From NCBI GenBank assembly GCA_015039465.1, contig MU130544.1:1-61923 (forward strand): a stretch of 61,923 nucleotides of DNA. The letters are read 5' to 3'. Position 1 is the first letter of the stretch; every line of letters begins with the position of its first letter. Positions 46,958 to 58,414 of this stretch are shown here, one piece after another. The position numbers were made by a program, and so were the translations under genes. This DNA is from Phlegmacium glaucopus. Its lineage: Eukaryota > Basidiomycota > Agaricomycetes > Agaricales > Cortinariaceae. The notes beneath the pieces were generated by a model that was not told the DNA's origin, did no database searches, and worked only from the letters and a program-made list of their open reading frames with translations.

Positions 46958-47518
46958 CAGTAATTTACAGTCCCCCAGGGATTCCGAGGAGTCCGAGCGG
47001 ATCCGAGCGGAGTCCGAGGAGTCCAAGCAAATTCTGAGTGGAGTCCGAGGAGTCCGAGCATATTCTGAGTGGATCTGAGCAAATAAGACACAAATTGGCT
47101 GGGAAAATACTTCTGTTAAGGTTTTGTTAAGGTTTTGTTAAGGTTTTGTTAGGGTTTTGTTAAGGTTTTTTTAAGGTTTTGTTAAGGTTTTTTGTTAAGG
47201 TTGTGTTAAGGTTTTTGTTAAGGTCAGGGAGGTATATAGTTTGTTAAGGTTTTGTTAAGGTTTTGTTAAGGTTTTTTTAAGGTTTTTTTTAAGGTTTTGT
47301 TAGGGCTTTGATAAGGTTGGGGAGGTATATAGGTTCCAGTCCGAGCGAGTCCGAGTGAGTCCGAGTGAGTCCGAGCGAGTCCGAGCAGTCCGAGCGGATT
47401 CTGAGCACATTCTGCTTGGAATACACTCAAATACACTGAAAAAGTGCTCGGACTCGCTCGGACTCCGCTCGGATCCGCTCGGACTCTGTCGGATTCCCTG
47501 GGGGAGTGTAAAGACCTC
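46958..47518. mobile_element. hAT-like MITE (561 bp), GTCCGAG type
   Basis: The left end is CAGTAATTTACAGTCCCCCA and the right end, reversed, is GAGGTCTTTACACTCCCCCA. The target duplication GTCACTTA lies at 46950-46957 and 47519-47526, and the uninterrupted sequence is visible in copy A near 34495. The arms are arrays of GTCCGAG/GGATCCGAGCGGA; the middle is a TTAAGGTTTTG minisatellite. No coding capacity. Confidence 0.88.
47100..47310. repeat. TTAAGGTTTTG minisatellite inside the MITE
   Basis: About 15 copies of an 11-bp TTAAGGTTTTG unit with occasional TTAGGGTTTTG variants. The sister MITE carries the same array at 54965-55150. Confidence 0.75.
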
Positions 47519-47529
47519 GTCACTTAACT

Positions 47530-48376
47530 AAAATTATTGGTGTGTTAGTGAGCCTAAGCGAAATACATGCTTAGAATAGAACAATAGCAGACATTATGAT
47601 GAATCCTGGATATTTAGAGATAAGTGTGTGGGCGAGGAGCTTGTTAAGTTCAAGGACTCTATTCTGGAGTATCGGATGGAGTTTAATCGGAACAGAACCA
47701 TGGAATGGATAAGGGCTTCAGCCTCAGCATATATGCTGTGCTACCCTAAACCTTTGTGTCCTAATTTTGGAGTAGGAAGGGAATGGAGTGGAACCAGAAG
47801 TCGCAGGGACTTAGAGGACAAACAAGAGGAGGAAACTAAGTTGATATTCGAACTGAGGAAAACATAAGAGCTTCGAGTACTTAAATAGTAAAAGGAATTG
47901 AAATATAAAAGATAAATATAAAGTGCTGTGTTCTGCTCCCAGAAAGTCCTGCATTCCTGGGCGAATAATCCATAGCAGGTGTGCTGACTGATAGTGGGAA
48001 ATTGATGACAAAGAAATAGTTGTTATGGCAAAGATGTGGTAATGGGTTTGGAGTAACATTGGAAGAAAGTCTTGGAGTTGGATGAAGGAAGAGTAGATCT
48101 GGATACAAAGAAAGTACTGGAACGGAGTACGGACTACTGGAGACAACTCCGACAGAGCTGGACCAGAGTAATGTATAATGGAATGTAACACTGGCCCTGA
48201 CTCTTTACTCCCAACTTTCATTTGGGCTCAAACCTGAATGGGACTTCGACTTATTGTTTTACTAACTTTGGATCTCCTGCTAGTGTGCTCGGCTTTGACC
48301 CAATTCCTGGTTACATTCGGCCCCGACTGAACTACCAAATATTCAGATGAACTCCCGATCCCGATTGGGACTGGCT
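47530..48376. other. Repeat-derived DNA, no gene
   Basis: It contains AACTTTGGATCTCCTGCTAG near 48265, a phrase shared with the gypsy LTR end near 58365, so an old LTR fragment is likely. No reliable frame. Confidence 0.4.
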
Positions 48377-49596
48377 CACCTCACATGGGCCAGAAATAGA
48401 TGAGATGTAGTCAAAATATTGATTCTTTGGCCCATATCTCATCTATTTATGAACCTTTTTGGCTGTTCTTGGACTTGTTCTGATGTAGTGAAATGGCTGG
48501 ACATATTTGGACACACACTTAGCCAAGTGAGCCACACATACTCAAATAGCACATAATTTCTGAAGCAGCTTACTGTGTTTATAATGGTTATTTATATACT
48601 TAATAATTACTAGAACCAGAGGTTGGGGATTCCCTCTAAATATTTGGACTATTAACAGAGATAAATCTGGGCTATTTTTACAAAGGGGTATCTGAGACCA
48701 GCATATACTTCACTATGCAATATTGGTCAAATATTTTCAATAATGTGTACAACAAAGCTTAGTTACTTTATAAATAAGGGGCAAAAGACTCCATGTGATT
48801 CAGTTGATAATTCCTGGTATTATTTAGATATTTAGATATTCTTACATGTTTCATGCATTTGTCTTGATCTTATACCAATACACCTACAGTGTAACAGATC
48901 TTTAGTGAAAATTGGTCGACTAATATATACCTTTGTATGGAAAAAAAGATCTCACACATTAGGTACCTGACTGGGAAGTTATTGTATACTAATTGGTGAT
49001 GTCCATGTTCATGGAATGATTCATGAATTGTATATGTGTACCAGCATTATTTTGTAATATCTCTTGACTCATTTACCGAATGGGTGAGATCTTTTTTCCA
49101 TACAAAGGTTTATATTAGTAGTCCCAATTTTCACTACAGATCTGTTACACTGTAGGCGTATTGGTATAAGATCAAGACAAATGCATGAAATCTTTTGCCC
49201 CTTATTTATAAAGTAAATATGCTTTGTTGTACACATTATTGAGAATATTTGACCAATATTGCATAGTGAAGTATATGCTGGTCTCAGATACCCCTTTGTA
49301 AAAATAGCCCAGATTTATCTCTGTTAATAGTCCAAATATTTAGAGGGAATCCCCAACCTCTGGTAATTATTAAGTATATAAATAACCATTATAAACACAG
49401 TAAGCTGCTTCAGAAATTATGTGCTATTTAAGTATGTGTGGCTCACTTGGCTAAGTGTGTGTCCGAATATGTCCAGCCATTTCACTACATCAGAACAAGT
49501 CCAAGAACAGCCAAAAAGGTTCATAAATAGATGAGATATGGGCCAAAGAATCAATATTTTGACTACATCTCATCTATTTCTGGCCCATGTGAGGTG
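48377..49596. mobile_element. Large palindromic (foldback) element, 1,220 bp
   Basis: The left arm starts CACCTCACATGGGCCAGAAA and is mirrored by TTTCTGGCCCATGTGAGGTG at the right edge. The two arms (about 48377-48955 and 49085-49596) are inverted copies with few differences. A spacer of roughly 130 bp contains GTATACTAATTGGTGATG. Sub-terminal ATAGATGAGAT/ATCTCATCTAT forms a second nested stem in each arm. No open frame and no clear target duplication, so the superfamily is unknown. Confidence 0.8.
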
Positions 49597-49619
49597 TTTC
49601 TTCTATGAAATAAGGCATA

Positions 49620-50120
49620 ATTTGTGTCCGCACCTGCACCCACAGTCTCATTCAGCACTGGCAGCAGCATTGGCAGCATAAAAAACTACACATTTCTGCT
49701 GATCAGCACTTATCTAACTCATTTATCACCTGTATTGGGTGTTTTTGGATTCATTTTGAAGCTGCCACACTGGGCAATTCATGTTCGCACCCGCACCCAC
49801 AGTCTAATTTGGTGATGGCAGCAAAATCAGCAGTAATCAAAAACTGCACGTTTCTGCTGATTGGCACTTATCTAACTCATTTATCACCTGTATTGGGTGT
49901 TTTTGGATGTGTTTTAAAGCTGCCGCTCCAGGAAATTTATGTCCGCACCCGCACCTACAGTCTCATTTGGCAACAGCAGCAGAATTGGCAGTAATCAAAA
50001 ACTGCACATTTCTGCCGATCGGCACTTATCTAACTCAGTTATCACCTGTATTGGGTGTTTTTGGATTCATTTTAAAGCTGCTGCTCAGGGCAATTCATGT
50101 CTGCACCCGCACCCGCTGAT
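49620..50120. repeat. 158-bp tandem repeat, about 3 copies
   Basis: Units contain CGCACCCGCACC, CAGTCTCATT, GGCAGCAGCA, TTTCTGCTGAT, TATCACCTGTATTGGGTGTT and AAAGCTGCC. Register points at 49692, 49851 and 50009 give a period of 158-159 bp. Single or partial units recur at 52090-52195 and 53565-53820. Confidence 0.75.
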
Positions 50121-50201
50121 GAGCTTGGTTTTGTTCTGTACTCGGAATTGAGTAGATACTAGTTACCATTATAAATTGTTGTTTGTGTTGTTATAAAACA
50201 C

Positions 50202-50695
50202 GAGGACTTTACACTCCCCCACATTGTCTGGCCAGAATTCCGCCGGACTGACCAGACTCCACCGGACTCCAGAAAAGTCCGGTCAGAGTCCGGTCAGAGT
50301 CCGGTCAGAGTCCGGTGGAAGTCCAGTGGAAGTCTGGTGGAAGTACAAAACATCCCTATATCCCCTCCTAACCTAAGAATGCGCTACCGTGTGGACAGAA
50401 AATATCCCCATCCCTAAATATTAATCCTAAGCCCTAAATCTAAATATAACCCTAAGCCTAACCTCTAAATCTAAATATAACCCTAAATTCTATCAAAAGT
50501 CCAGCAGATGTCCGGTGGAAGTCTGGCAGACTGTGACCAGACATACAGTCCAGGCATTTTTCTACTTTCACCGGACTCTGACCGGACTCTCACCAGACTT
50601 TTACCAGAATTTTAGTGGAGTCTGCTGGACTTCCGCTGGACTTTTGGCAGTCCACTGGACTCCGGCCGGACAACGTGGGGGACTGTAAAGTACAC
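50202..50695. mobile_element. hAT-like MITE (494 bp), AGTCCGGT type
   Basis: The left end starts GAGGACTTTACACTCCCCCA; the right end, reversed, contains GTACTTTACAGTCCCCCA. The target duplication TAAAACAC is at 50194-50201 and 50696-50703. The arms are AGTCCGGT/ACTCCGGCCGGA arrays. The middle has CCCTAAATCTAAATATAA repeats. Confidence 0.85.
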
Positions 50696-50703
50696 TAAAA
50701 CAC

Positions 50704-51550
50704 CAACCAGAGAGCAGTGGACTAGTCTTTAAGTCAAAAGCCTCCCTGTTGTTTGTTTAGGGAAGGTGTAACCTTGACTTGTAACACACAGAGGTAGGGG
50801 GTGAGAATAGAGATGAAGGAGGATGAGGATGAATGAGAAAGAGTCTTCAGTAAGACTATAGCGGTTGACAGTATGGGACAGTAACAGATAAAAGGCTGAA
50901 AAAGCGAACTTGAGGGAGGAATTCACTGGAATTCCACTGAGCAGATGACTGTAGGGGAGTAAGAATGAATTGGGAGAAACTACCTATCCTGGTACAAAGA
51001 GCAGTATTTATACCCTAAGGATGAGGCTATGTAAAACAATAAAAAGACAAGAAGTACGCGCTGTCAAAGGAAGAAAGATAAAGAGAGGACAGCTGCGAGA
51101 AGAAAAGAACAATGGAAAAGAAAAAGGAACAATAAAAAAATCTGTAAAGTGTCAAAGTGCAAGAGAAAAGAAAAGAAGGCAGTGTACATAGTCCAATAGA
51201 AAAAATATATCAACTCCATAGGCGTGTGGTCATGTCAAAAATGTGAAAGGTCCTGAGTCAACACTTGAAAGGCGCAGCCTTGTTCCCAAGAAAACACTAC
51301 TTGCCCATGGTCCCATGTCGCGCAGCCTTGATAACACTTGACACACTGCAAGAATAATCCTCTACTGCTGATTCATCTGCAATTCCTGCTTAGTTGTGAT
51401 CCTCCTGGACTTCCTAAGTTGTCATAAAGAGGGTGGGAAGGCTTCATGTACCATGTGAATGATGGTTTTGGCAGTGAATGATAAGATAAGAGGTAGATAA
51501 TGGAGGATAGGGGACTGAGTGAGATCCAGGAGCGAGGGATGGCAAGATAG
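50704..51550. other. Purine-rich repeat-derived DNA, no gene
   Basis: Long AG-rich tracts (50780-51190) with TATTTATA near 51007. It resembles the inside-out flank of an LTR element, but I cannot delimit it. Confidence 0.35.
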
Positions 51551-51554
51551 ATGG

Positions 51555-51990
51555 CTGAGGGGAAGACTTGTGGGCCCATAGCCACAACAACGATGAAAAA
51601 GCCTTGTACATAATGGGAGATGTAGTTGATGCATCCATAAAGGGGCCATTCTTGAAATGATGGACCAAAGATATGATCAAACACGAGCCGACGACCAATG
51701 CAAATAGTAGATTGATCGCTTTGCTAGATCACTAACCAAGGAACAAATGGATGGTAGATGCTTAGGAGCATGTTGATAGTGAAAACAATGGAGAGCATAG
51801 TGTGAGACATTGAGAGTATGATGAGCGATGAGGGTGATAATGTGAACGAATGATTTGTCGACCAGGAACGCGATTCAGGGCTGCTTCCAAAATAGGTAAG
51901 TGAATTCAAAGTCTGCTTATTTTCATGATGGCAACTTTTAAGCTTTCTTCTCATGCTACCAATCAGTATTGGTGCGCGATACCGTGACTG
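51555..51990. repeat. Dispersed repeat, copy 1
   Basis: Shares GGGGAAGACTTGTGGG, CCATAGCCACAACAAC and TACCAATCAGTATTGGTGCG with 53985-54385 in the same orientation. No domain is recognised in the minus-strand frames it opens. Confidence 0.6.
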
Positions 51991-51999
51991 TGACATGTA

Positions 52000-52640
52000 A
52001 CATAACAGACCTTTACTCTAGACTGCTTCAACCACACCAGCCCACAACCTCACACTGCACCACTGTGATGTTTAAAAGCATCACAAGTGCATCACCACAG
52101 TCTCATTCGGCACTGGCAGCAGCATCAGCAGCAGTAAAAAACTACACATTTCTGCCAATCGGCACTTATCTAACTCAATTATCACCTGTTGATAGGACTG
52201 AAAATTGAATACCTGTGGATTATTTATTTTTCATAATATTATTCTTCAATTGAATCAAAAAGATCAATAAACCAACCATGAATTAATCTCCTACAAATTG
52301 ATAGTGTAAGGGTCAAAAGTGTTGACTACACTTGTTGATTAAACTGGAAATTGCAAAGTCTTGAATGTTAATCAGCAGATAACTATGATCTGAATTGATC
52401 TATTTATCATACTGTTAAATAACACTACAAAAAGTTCAGACTATAACCATACAAAAATCCATAATAGTCAAATGAACAACTTGCAATCCAAAGTAACTAT
52501 CAAGTCTACAACTATGAAGGAATTTGTCATACAAGTCCTAGGAAAATATCAGTAAACATCAATAAAGTTCCTGAAACAGTGAAACATTTGTGACATTTTT
52601 GTGACATTTGTAACATTTTGTGACATCTATGACATCATGA
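52000..52640. other. AT-rich repeat DNA
   Basis: Holds a partial unit of the 158-bp repeat at 52090-52195, then AT-rich sequence without a coding frame. Confidence 0.4.
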
Positions 52641-52880
52641 AACATATGACATCATAAAACAAGGCATGATATCATAAAACAAGGCATGATATCATAAAAC
52701 AAGGCATGATATCATAAAACAAGGCATGATATCATAAAACAAGGCATGATATCATAAAACAAGGCATGATATCATAAAACAAGGCATGATATCATAAAAC
52801 AAGGCATGATATCATAAAACAAGGCATGATATCATAAAACAAGGCATGATATCATAAAACAAGGATTGACATCATAAAAT
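52641..52880. repeat. 20-bp minisatellite, ten perfect copies
   Basis: The unit AAGGCATGATATCATAAAAC is repeated exactly ten times (52661-52860), with one degenerate unit on each side. Each unit holds the palindrome ATGATATCAT. Confidence 0.95.
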
Positions 52881-53044
52881 CATCAGTCATCCTTACAGAC
52901 TCTTACTTAATTTTGTATTTATGTATAAAGGTAGCCAGAAAGTACCAGTAAAATTAGTGAATTTTCACTCTTCCTTTCTTTCCCAAGTTTCACTGCTGTG
53001 AATTGGCACAAGTTAGATTGGAATTACAAGTGGACTTGTCCTAC

Positions 53045-53300
53045 TTCCCTTAGTTCAAAGAATATTAAATCCTAAAGGGACTTGTCTTTGTTCTATTAAA
53101 TCAAAGAATATTAAATCCTTTGTCAGAGTCTGAGGATTTTTAATCCTTGTACTATAAAGCTGTTTCATAGTCTGCCTGTGGGACTTTAAATCATTTGTTG
53201 TGGATAGACAAAGAATATTAAATCCTAAAGGGACTTGTCTTTGATCTTCCAAAATTACTTATCATATAGTCAAAGAATATTAAATCCTAAAGGGACTTGT
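53045..53300. repeat. CAAAGAATATTAAATCC repeats
   Basis: Four imperfect copies of CAAAGAATATTAAATCC (53056, 53102, 53210 and 53272), three of them followed by TAAAGGGACTTGTCTTTG, at irregular spacing. Confidence 0.65.
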
Positions 53301-53984
53301 CTTTGTTCTATAAGATTACTATATCTGGTAGTGTAAGAAATTGGACTATAAACCTGTTTTAGAATCATAGTCTATTAGAGTTTAAAAATTGTATTGGAGG
53401 TTATTCAAGAGCAATTGGCTATACTTTCAAGGAAGCCCTAACTTGCACAATACAAAAATTTGTTATTGATTGCTGGTTGTTGGATTTGTTGTAAACATTT
53501 CCTCCAAAACACTAGTAACCTTAGAATTACAAATTAAATCATATCACTATATTGGCTATTTTTGGACTCATTTTAAAGCTGCCGCTCAGGGCAATTCATG
53601 TCCACACCTGCACACACAGTTTCATTCAGCACTGGCAGCAGCATTGGCAGCAGTAAAAAACTACATATTTCTGCCAATTGGCACTTATCTAACTCATTTA
53701 TCACCCTCATTTGGCACTGGCAGCAGCACCAGCAGCAGTCAAAAACTACACCCTTTCGCATCTCTTTTAAAGCTGTTGTGCATGGCGATTCATGCCTATA
53801 CCTGCACCTGCACCCCTAACCCAAAGCAGTATTGGCAACTGTCAAAATCCACACCAGTAAATGTACAGCTTAATATTATAGGTGTTGGCTGGCGTTTGGG
53901 TGAATGGAGTAACATGACTACACTGTATGTGTTCGCTGGCCATCTTACTCATTACAGTGTAGCTTACCTATGTGGATACCCGAG

Positions 53985-54390
53985 GGGAAGACTTGTGGGT
54001 CCATAGCCACAACAACAATGACAAAGCCTTTTACATAATAAGAGATGTAGCTGATGCATCCATAAATGGGCCGTTCATGAAATGATGTGCCAAAGATACA
54101 ATCAAATGCAAGCTGATGACCAATGCAAATAGTGGATTGATCACTTTGTTGTATAGCTAGCCAAGGAACAAAAGGATGGTAGATGTTTAGGAGCACATTG
54201 ATAGTGTAAATGATAGATAGCATAGTGTGAGACATTGAGAATATGATGAGCGATGAGGATGATAATGTTGAATGAATGATTTGTTGACCAGGAACACGAT
54301 TCAGGTAAGTGAATTCAAAGTCCACTTATTTTCATGATGGCAACTTTTAAGCTTTTTACCCACACTACCAATCAGTATTGGTGCGCAATA
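53985..54390. repeat. Dispersed repeat, copy 2, abutting the gypsy fragment
   Basis: Homologous to 51555-51990. It ends at CAATCAGTATTGGTGCGC, exactly where the reverse transcriptase fragment begins, so this is a recombination or insertion junction. Confidence 0.6.
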
Positions 54391-54780
54391 TCAGACAAGT
54401 GCAAATTTGAACAAACCAAGGTGGAATACCTTGGAGTCATAATCTCCCACAACTCCATTGAGATGGACCCTGTAAAAGTTGCTGGAGTTGTGGAATGGCC
54501 AACTCCAATGAACAAAAAGGAAGTCCAGTCATTCCTTGGCCTTTACCAACTTCTACCAATGGTTCATCCAAGACTTTTCTCACCATGCCCATCCCTTGTT
54601 TGATCTCACCAAAAATGACATTAAATGGAGATGGACTTCAGAGGAGCAATCAGCGTTTGATTCCCCCAAAAGCCTGATCACTTTGGCCCCAATTCTAGCA
54701 TCTCCAGACAACTCCAGGCCATTCTGAATTGAAGGGGACAGCTCCAAGTTTGCCACTGGAGCTGTACTCTCCCAACAATC

Positions 54781-55341
54781 CAGTAATTTACAGTCCCCCA
54801 GGGATTCCAAGGAGTCCGAGCGGATCCGAGCGGAGTCCGAGGAGTCCAAGCAAATTCTGAGTGGAGTCCGAGGAGTCCGAGCAGATTCCGAGTGGAGTCC
54901 AAGGAGTCCGAGCATATTCTGAGTGGATCTGAGCAAATAAGACACAAATTGGCTGGGAAAATACTTCTGTTAAGGTTTTGTTAAGGTTTTGTTAAGGTTT
55001 TGTTAGGGTTTTGTTAAGGTTTTTTTAAGGTTTTTTGTTAAGGTTGTGTTAAGGTTTTTGTTAAGGTCAGGGAGGTATATAGTTTGTTAAGGTTTTGTTA
55101 AGGTTTTGTTAAGGTTTTTTTAAGGTTTTTTTTTAAGGTTTTGTTAGGGCTTTGATAAGGTTGGGGAGGTAGATAGGTTCCAGTCCGAGCGAGTCCGAGT
55201 GAGTCCAAGCAATCTGAGCGGAGTCCGAGCGAGTCCGAGCAGTCCGAGCGGATTCTGAGCACATTCTGCTTGGAATACACTCAAATACACTGAAAAAGTG
55301 CTCGGACTCTGTCGGATTCCCTGGGGGAGTGTAAAGACCTC
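54781..55341. mobile_element. hAT-like MITE (561 bp), GTCCGAG type, second copy
   Basis: Same length and ends as the element at 46958-47518. The target duplication CAACAATC is at 54773-54780 and 55342-55349. It lies between RNase H codons of the dead gypsy pol (LSQQS before, SLDDEKWHP after), so it inserted after the retrotransposon. Confidence 0.9.
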
Positions 55342-56708
55342 CAACAATCCCTCGATGATGAGAAATGGCACCCGGTTGCATTCCTGTCTAAATCCTTATC
55401 TCCAGTTGAACATAACTACAAGATCCACGACAAAGAGATGCTGGCAATTATTTGAGCCCTAGAAGAGTGGAGACACTTCTTTGAAGGAGTGGAACATGAG
55501 TGTGAGATTTGGACTGATCACAAGAACTTGGAGTACTTCATGACAGCCAAAAAGCTTAATCAGAGACAAGCCTGTTGGTCATTGTTCCTTGCCCAGTTTG
55601 ATTTTCTCATGCACCATAGACCAGGCAAAAGCATGGGAAAGCCAGACACCTTATCCAGACAAGTGGACCATGGAACCGGAACTGGTGGCAATGACAACAT
55701 CATACTTCTAACTCCAGGCTTCTTTGTGATTCAGGCTTTAGAAGGACTGGAAGTCACAGGAGAGGAACAAGATGTCCTGAAAGACATCAGGAAGGGCACC
55801 TGCAAAGGTGTAAAAGAAGAGGCCATAGCTAAAGTAGTGAAGGAGTTGAAAACTACTCACACACAATCCATCCAGTCAGCAGAATGGTCTCATAACAATG
55901 ACATCCTCTCCTTCCAAGGAAAAGTCCATGTTCCAGATTATGTTTGGCCTGCAATGGTGGATTGTATTCCTCTGCCACAACACCCTAATTGCTGGACATC
56001 CTGGAAGATGGAAAACCCTTGAACTCATATCCCAAAACTACTGGTGGCCACAGATGTCCTGGTATATCAGAAAATATGTCTCAACTTGTGACCTATGCTT
56101 TGGACCAAGGCTCAAAGGCATCAGCCAGTCAGCAAACTTCACCCTCTCCCGATTCCAAATGCTCGGTGGGACACAATTAGTGTGGATTTTGTAGTGGAAC
56201 TTCTGAAGTCTTTAGGATACGGCTCGGTAATGGTAGTAGTCAATTTGGTCACCAAACAAGCCCATTTTGCACCAACTCTTACTACTACCTCTGCATCCAT
56301 AACAGCATGCCTGTACATCCAACATGTCTGGAAACATTATGGACTACCCCAGAGAGTGTTGTCAGATAGAGGACCATAGTTCATAGCAGAATTCACTTGT
56401 GAGCTCTACTAAATCCTTGGAATCAGATTAGCAGCCACTACTGCCTATCACCCGCAAGGAGACAGCCAGACCAAACAAGTAAGTCAGGAGTTGGAACAGT
56501 ATTCTCAACTCTTTATAAACCAACAACAAAACAATTGGGCTGAACTCCTCCCCCTTGCAGAATTCCAATACAATAACCACATCCACTCTGCCACCCAACA
56601 TCCACCCTTCTTTCTGGACTCCAGACAAATCCCTCAAATAGGCTTCAAACCAAACCAACTGGAATCCCAAATGGAGTCCATTAATGAACTCACAGAACAA
56701 ATGCAGAA

Positions 56709-57109
56709 TGTTATGAATGTCTGGTATGCTCACGGTTCTCCTTATTCTTTTCTCCCTTCTTCCCTTACACCATTGTTCCCCAACCTACCCTTTGTTTTGA
56801 ACCTTGTACTATATATAGCTACCACTCCCCTTATCTCTGACTTGTATCAACTTGTATCCTTAGCATGGACCATGGGCACTGCCCCTATCTCTGACTTGAC
56901 CCTCTAGTATATAAGAGCCCTTCCAATAGCTATGATCCTTAGTTTAGACCTTAGTACTCATATGGTCTTAATCTATACTTGCTTGCTCAGAACTTGCTGT
57001 CCTCAGTCCTACTTGTGGGAATACAACTGCAACTGTATAACAGTCCCTAGTTATCTGGTCTATCAGGCTCAGCACCAAACACAAGTGCAAGCTTATAGTT
57101 GCCATAACA
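56709..57109 (+). mobile_element. Solo LTR (401 bp) in the gypsy integrase region
   Basis: The ends TGTTATGAATG...CCATAACA are flanked by the 5-bp target duplication CAGAA (56704-56708 and 57110-57114). It contains a TATA motif (GTATATAAGAGCCC near 56908). With it removed, the pol frame reads across the junction. Confidence 0.88.
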
Positions 57110-57673
57110 CAGAACACCCTAGACAAAGCAAAAGCAGCACTGGTCAAATCTAAGGATGACATGGCAAGGTACTATAATCAGAAAAGGACTCCAGCACCCA
57201 AATACAAACCAGGAGACAAGGTATACCTAGATGCCAGCAATATACAAACCACAAGGCCATCCAGGAACTAGGCCCTTTTCCAATTGAAGAATGAGATGGC
57301 AACAATGCTTACCAACTCCAACTTCCCTTATACATGAAACAACTACATCCAGTCTTCAATGTAGTCAAACTAACTCCAGCCCCAACAGACCCAATCCCTG
57401 GAAGATGCATTCTGGAAATTGTTGATGGAGAAGAGGAATGGGTTGTTGAAGAAATCCTCAACAGCAAGGTTATAAACAGGAAGTTTCAATACCTCATGAA
57501 ATGGCAAGGTTTCAGAATCAAACATAACACTTGGGAGCCTCAGGAAAATGTACATGCCCCCAAACTAGTTGCAGAATTCCATTGGAAGAACCCCAGAGCC
57601 CCTAGGCACATCAGAATGGCCAAATTTGAACAGTTTCCTTTCATGCCAGGACATCACCTATCAGAGAGGGGGA

Positions 57674-58414
57674 TGGACACCTAATTTCAAACCAAAACTC
57701 AACCTCAGGACTATACATTCTGCCTTTCCAACAAACTCTATCTTTCCATCCAACTCCAATTCCATCTCTGTTTACCCTGAAATTCTGTAACTCCAAACAA
57801 CTCCAACCCTTGTTAGGGGATACTCATCATATCCGCCCCTAGGTACACTTAGCCTTGTATTTACTTTTACTTACTCTATGATCATATCACATGCTGCATC
57901 CCCCTTCCTACCCCTTGTGGACATCCCCTTATCATTGTTGTAATTGACCCTTCACCAATGACATTGTGAGATGTCAGTTTCTATTCTTGTTTTTATTACA
58001 CACCCTATCTTCTATTATGTACTGGCTGTATATAGTTGTATTAGCTCCCATGCATTGTAGTATATAGGTGTAAGGTGGTTATCTTTGGATAACCACCTTA
58101 GAATTCAACTTGATTCCCAGGTCCTTATCTCCTCTAACAACCCTCCAGTTAGACTCCATCTTTTATTTTTATTTTTCACATCACACCATTTTTTAATTAT
58201 TTAATTATTTATTATTGTATCATTCCTTTATTTATTTTATATCTCCATTATGTCCATATGAATACTTAAATACCCCTCAGCCTAGCAGGGATCCCCATCC
58301 TTTCCTCTTTAGATCCCCTGCTAGGTGAGTCACTTGTAGATATCTCTTCTAAAATATTATTAACTTTGGATCCCCTGCTAGTTTGACTAAGTCAGTACTG
58401 CAGTTGCCCTAACA
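57674..58414 (+). repeat. 3' LTR of the gypsy fragment (with nested insertion)
   Basis: It follows a purine tract (AGAGAGGGGGA) that overlaps the pol stop, and ends GTTGCCCTAACA at 58414. An inverted relative at 59766-60650 starts TGTTAGGGCAACTG on the plus strand and shares its inner sequence. The exact 5' base is uncertain, because the relative has TGTTAGGGGACACC where this copy has TGGACACC. Confidence 0.65.
57811..58139. mobile_element. Nested solo LTR (329 bp)
   Basis: TGTTAGGGGATACTC...CCTCTAACA with target duplication ACCCT (57806-57810 and 58140-58144). The inverted LTR at 59766-60650 lacks this piece, which confirms that it is an insertion. Confidence 0.82.

Larger units (their letters stand above)
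54398..57684 (+). pseudogene. Remnant gypsy pol: RT tail, RNase H, integrase, chromodomain
   Basis: Visible in order: CKFEQTKVEYLGVIISHNS and VVEWPTPMNKKEVQSFLG (RT thumb); FEGVEHECEIWTDHKNLEYF (RNase H, near 55480-55535) with DFLMHHRPGKSMGKPDTLSR; the integrase zinc finger (IAGHPGRWKTLEL.. and TCDLC, near 55985-56095); the integrase core with WDTISVDFVVEL and VLSDRGP; and a C-terminal chromodomain (EWVVEEILNSKVINRKFQYL, MKWQGF, NTWEP). The product would end RGMDT at 57684. Frame changes near 54545 and 55950 and stops at 55455, 56379 and 56410 break it. Family knowledge: the chromodomain steers integration to specific chromatin. Confidence 0.8.
54395..58414 (+). mobile_element. 5'-truncated Ty3/gypsy chromovirus fragment
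   Basis: It begins inside pol, just after the polymerase active site, so the 5' LTR, gag, protease and most of RT are missing. The order RT tail, RNase H, integrase, chromodomain, LTR identifies a chromovirus. It is interrupted by a MITE at 54781-55341 and by a solo LTR at 56709-57109; a further solo LTR sits in its own LTR at 57811-58139. Many stops and frame changes show it is dead. Confidence 0.85.

Noticed and set aside
47100..47310. Interstitial telomere
   Set aside because: The 11-bp TTAAGGTTTTG unit is not a canonical telomere repeat and is confined within MITE ends with target duplications.
52641..52880. CRISPR-like array
   Set aside because: Repeats are directly adjacent with no unique spacers, and the context is a fungal genome. 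It is a minisatellite.
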